From NCBI GenBank assembly GCA_012295275.1, contig CM022677.1:26855044-26872543 (forward strand): DNA of 17,500 nucleotides. The letters run 5' to 3'. This DNA is from Chrysomallon squamiferum. Its lineage: Eukaryota; Mollusca; Gastropoda; Neomphalida; Peltospiridae. Made by a program: the position numbers and the translations under genes. The notes under the pieces are model-generated. The model did no database searches and had not been told where the DNA came from. It was given only the letters and a program-made list of their open reading frames with translations. Positions 17,281-17,500 of the stretch are shown piece after piece (positions within the stretch are counted from its first letter, which is position 1; every line of letters begins with the position of its first letter).

Positions 17281-17500
17281 CTGAAATAACTAAACAAACA
17301 AATAAATAAATAAATAAATATTTTAAAAATTTGAACTTTTGTTATTAAATCATGATTAAGATGCTGTGATACAGATATAATTTAAATGTTACACATCACA
17401 CACACACGCACGCACACACACACGCACACAGCACGCCTCGCTCTCTTGGTGTCTGTACATGGATATGTTTTTAGAAAATCAACATAAGCACACACACCAC
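17281..17500. other. Gene C intron with (AAAT)n and (CA)n tracts
   Basis: Intron upstream of the gene C TSP1 exon. It holds about seven AAAT units near 17297-17320 and an interrupted CA tract at about 17397-17430. No further exon is visible before the window ends. Confidence 0.75.

Overview
The window reads as compact, AT-rich, intron-bearing animal DNA. Short exons with GT-AG borders are separated by introns packed with microsatellites and minisatellites. There are no bacterial operons, Shine-Dalgarno sites, rRNA or tRNA genes. Arrays of extracellular thrombospondin type-1 (TSP1) modules fused to single transmembrane (TM) helices, together with very long (TC)n, (CA)n and (TTA)n tracts, suggest an invertebrate. 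A mollusc or other lophotrochozoan is my best guess, held with low confidence.

Three genes of one family can be assembled by joining exons by hand. Gene A (+, 3' part only, 319-3324) has three TSP1 exons, a TM exon and a short terminal cytoplasmic exon. Gene B (-, apparently complete, about 12865 down to 5718) has a promoter-like region, a 5' leader exon, a signal-peptide exon, a short two-cysteine exon, two full TSP1 exons, a short four-cysteine exon, a TM exon and a long GC-rich tail exon. Its coding pieces add up to 1029 nt, or 342 residues plus stop. Gene C (-, 3' part only, 17280 down to 14396) has one TSP1 exon, a TM exon and a tail exon. All three share one intron-phase plan: extracellular exons 1-1, TM exon 1-2, tail exon from phase 2 to stop. 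Every joined frame stays open. They look like type I cell-surface proteins with related ectodomains and unrelated cytoplasmic tails (about 26, 128 and 72 residues). Ligand and pathway are not visible.

Layout: gene A with its 3' UTR minisatellite occupies about 319-3920. A simple-repeat-rich intergenic stretch (about 3925-5717) separates it from the convergent gene B (5718 to about 12865). A motif-rich intergenic stretch (about 12890-14395) holds CRE-like, TATA-like, E-box and CCAAT motifs. Gene C then runs from 14396 beyond the right edge on the minus strand.

The most unusual feature is the placement of the minisatellites. Four of the five abut a TSP1 exon. In genes A and C the repeat unit contains the end of the exon plus its 5' splice site, so the splice site itself is tandemly multiplied about 12 and 16 times. 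In gene B two arrays start just upstream of TSP1 exon acceptors. The fifth lies in gene A's 3' UTR. All calls come from reading the sequence by eye; no alignment, domain search or transcript data was available.
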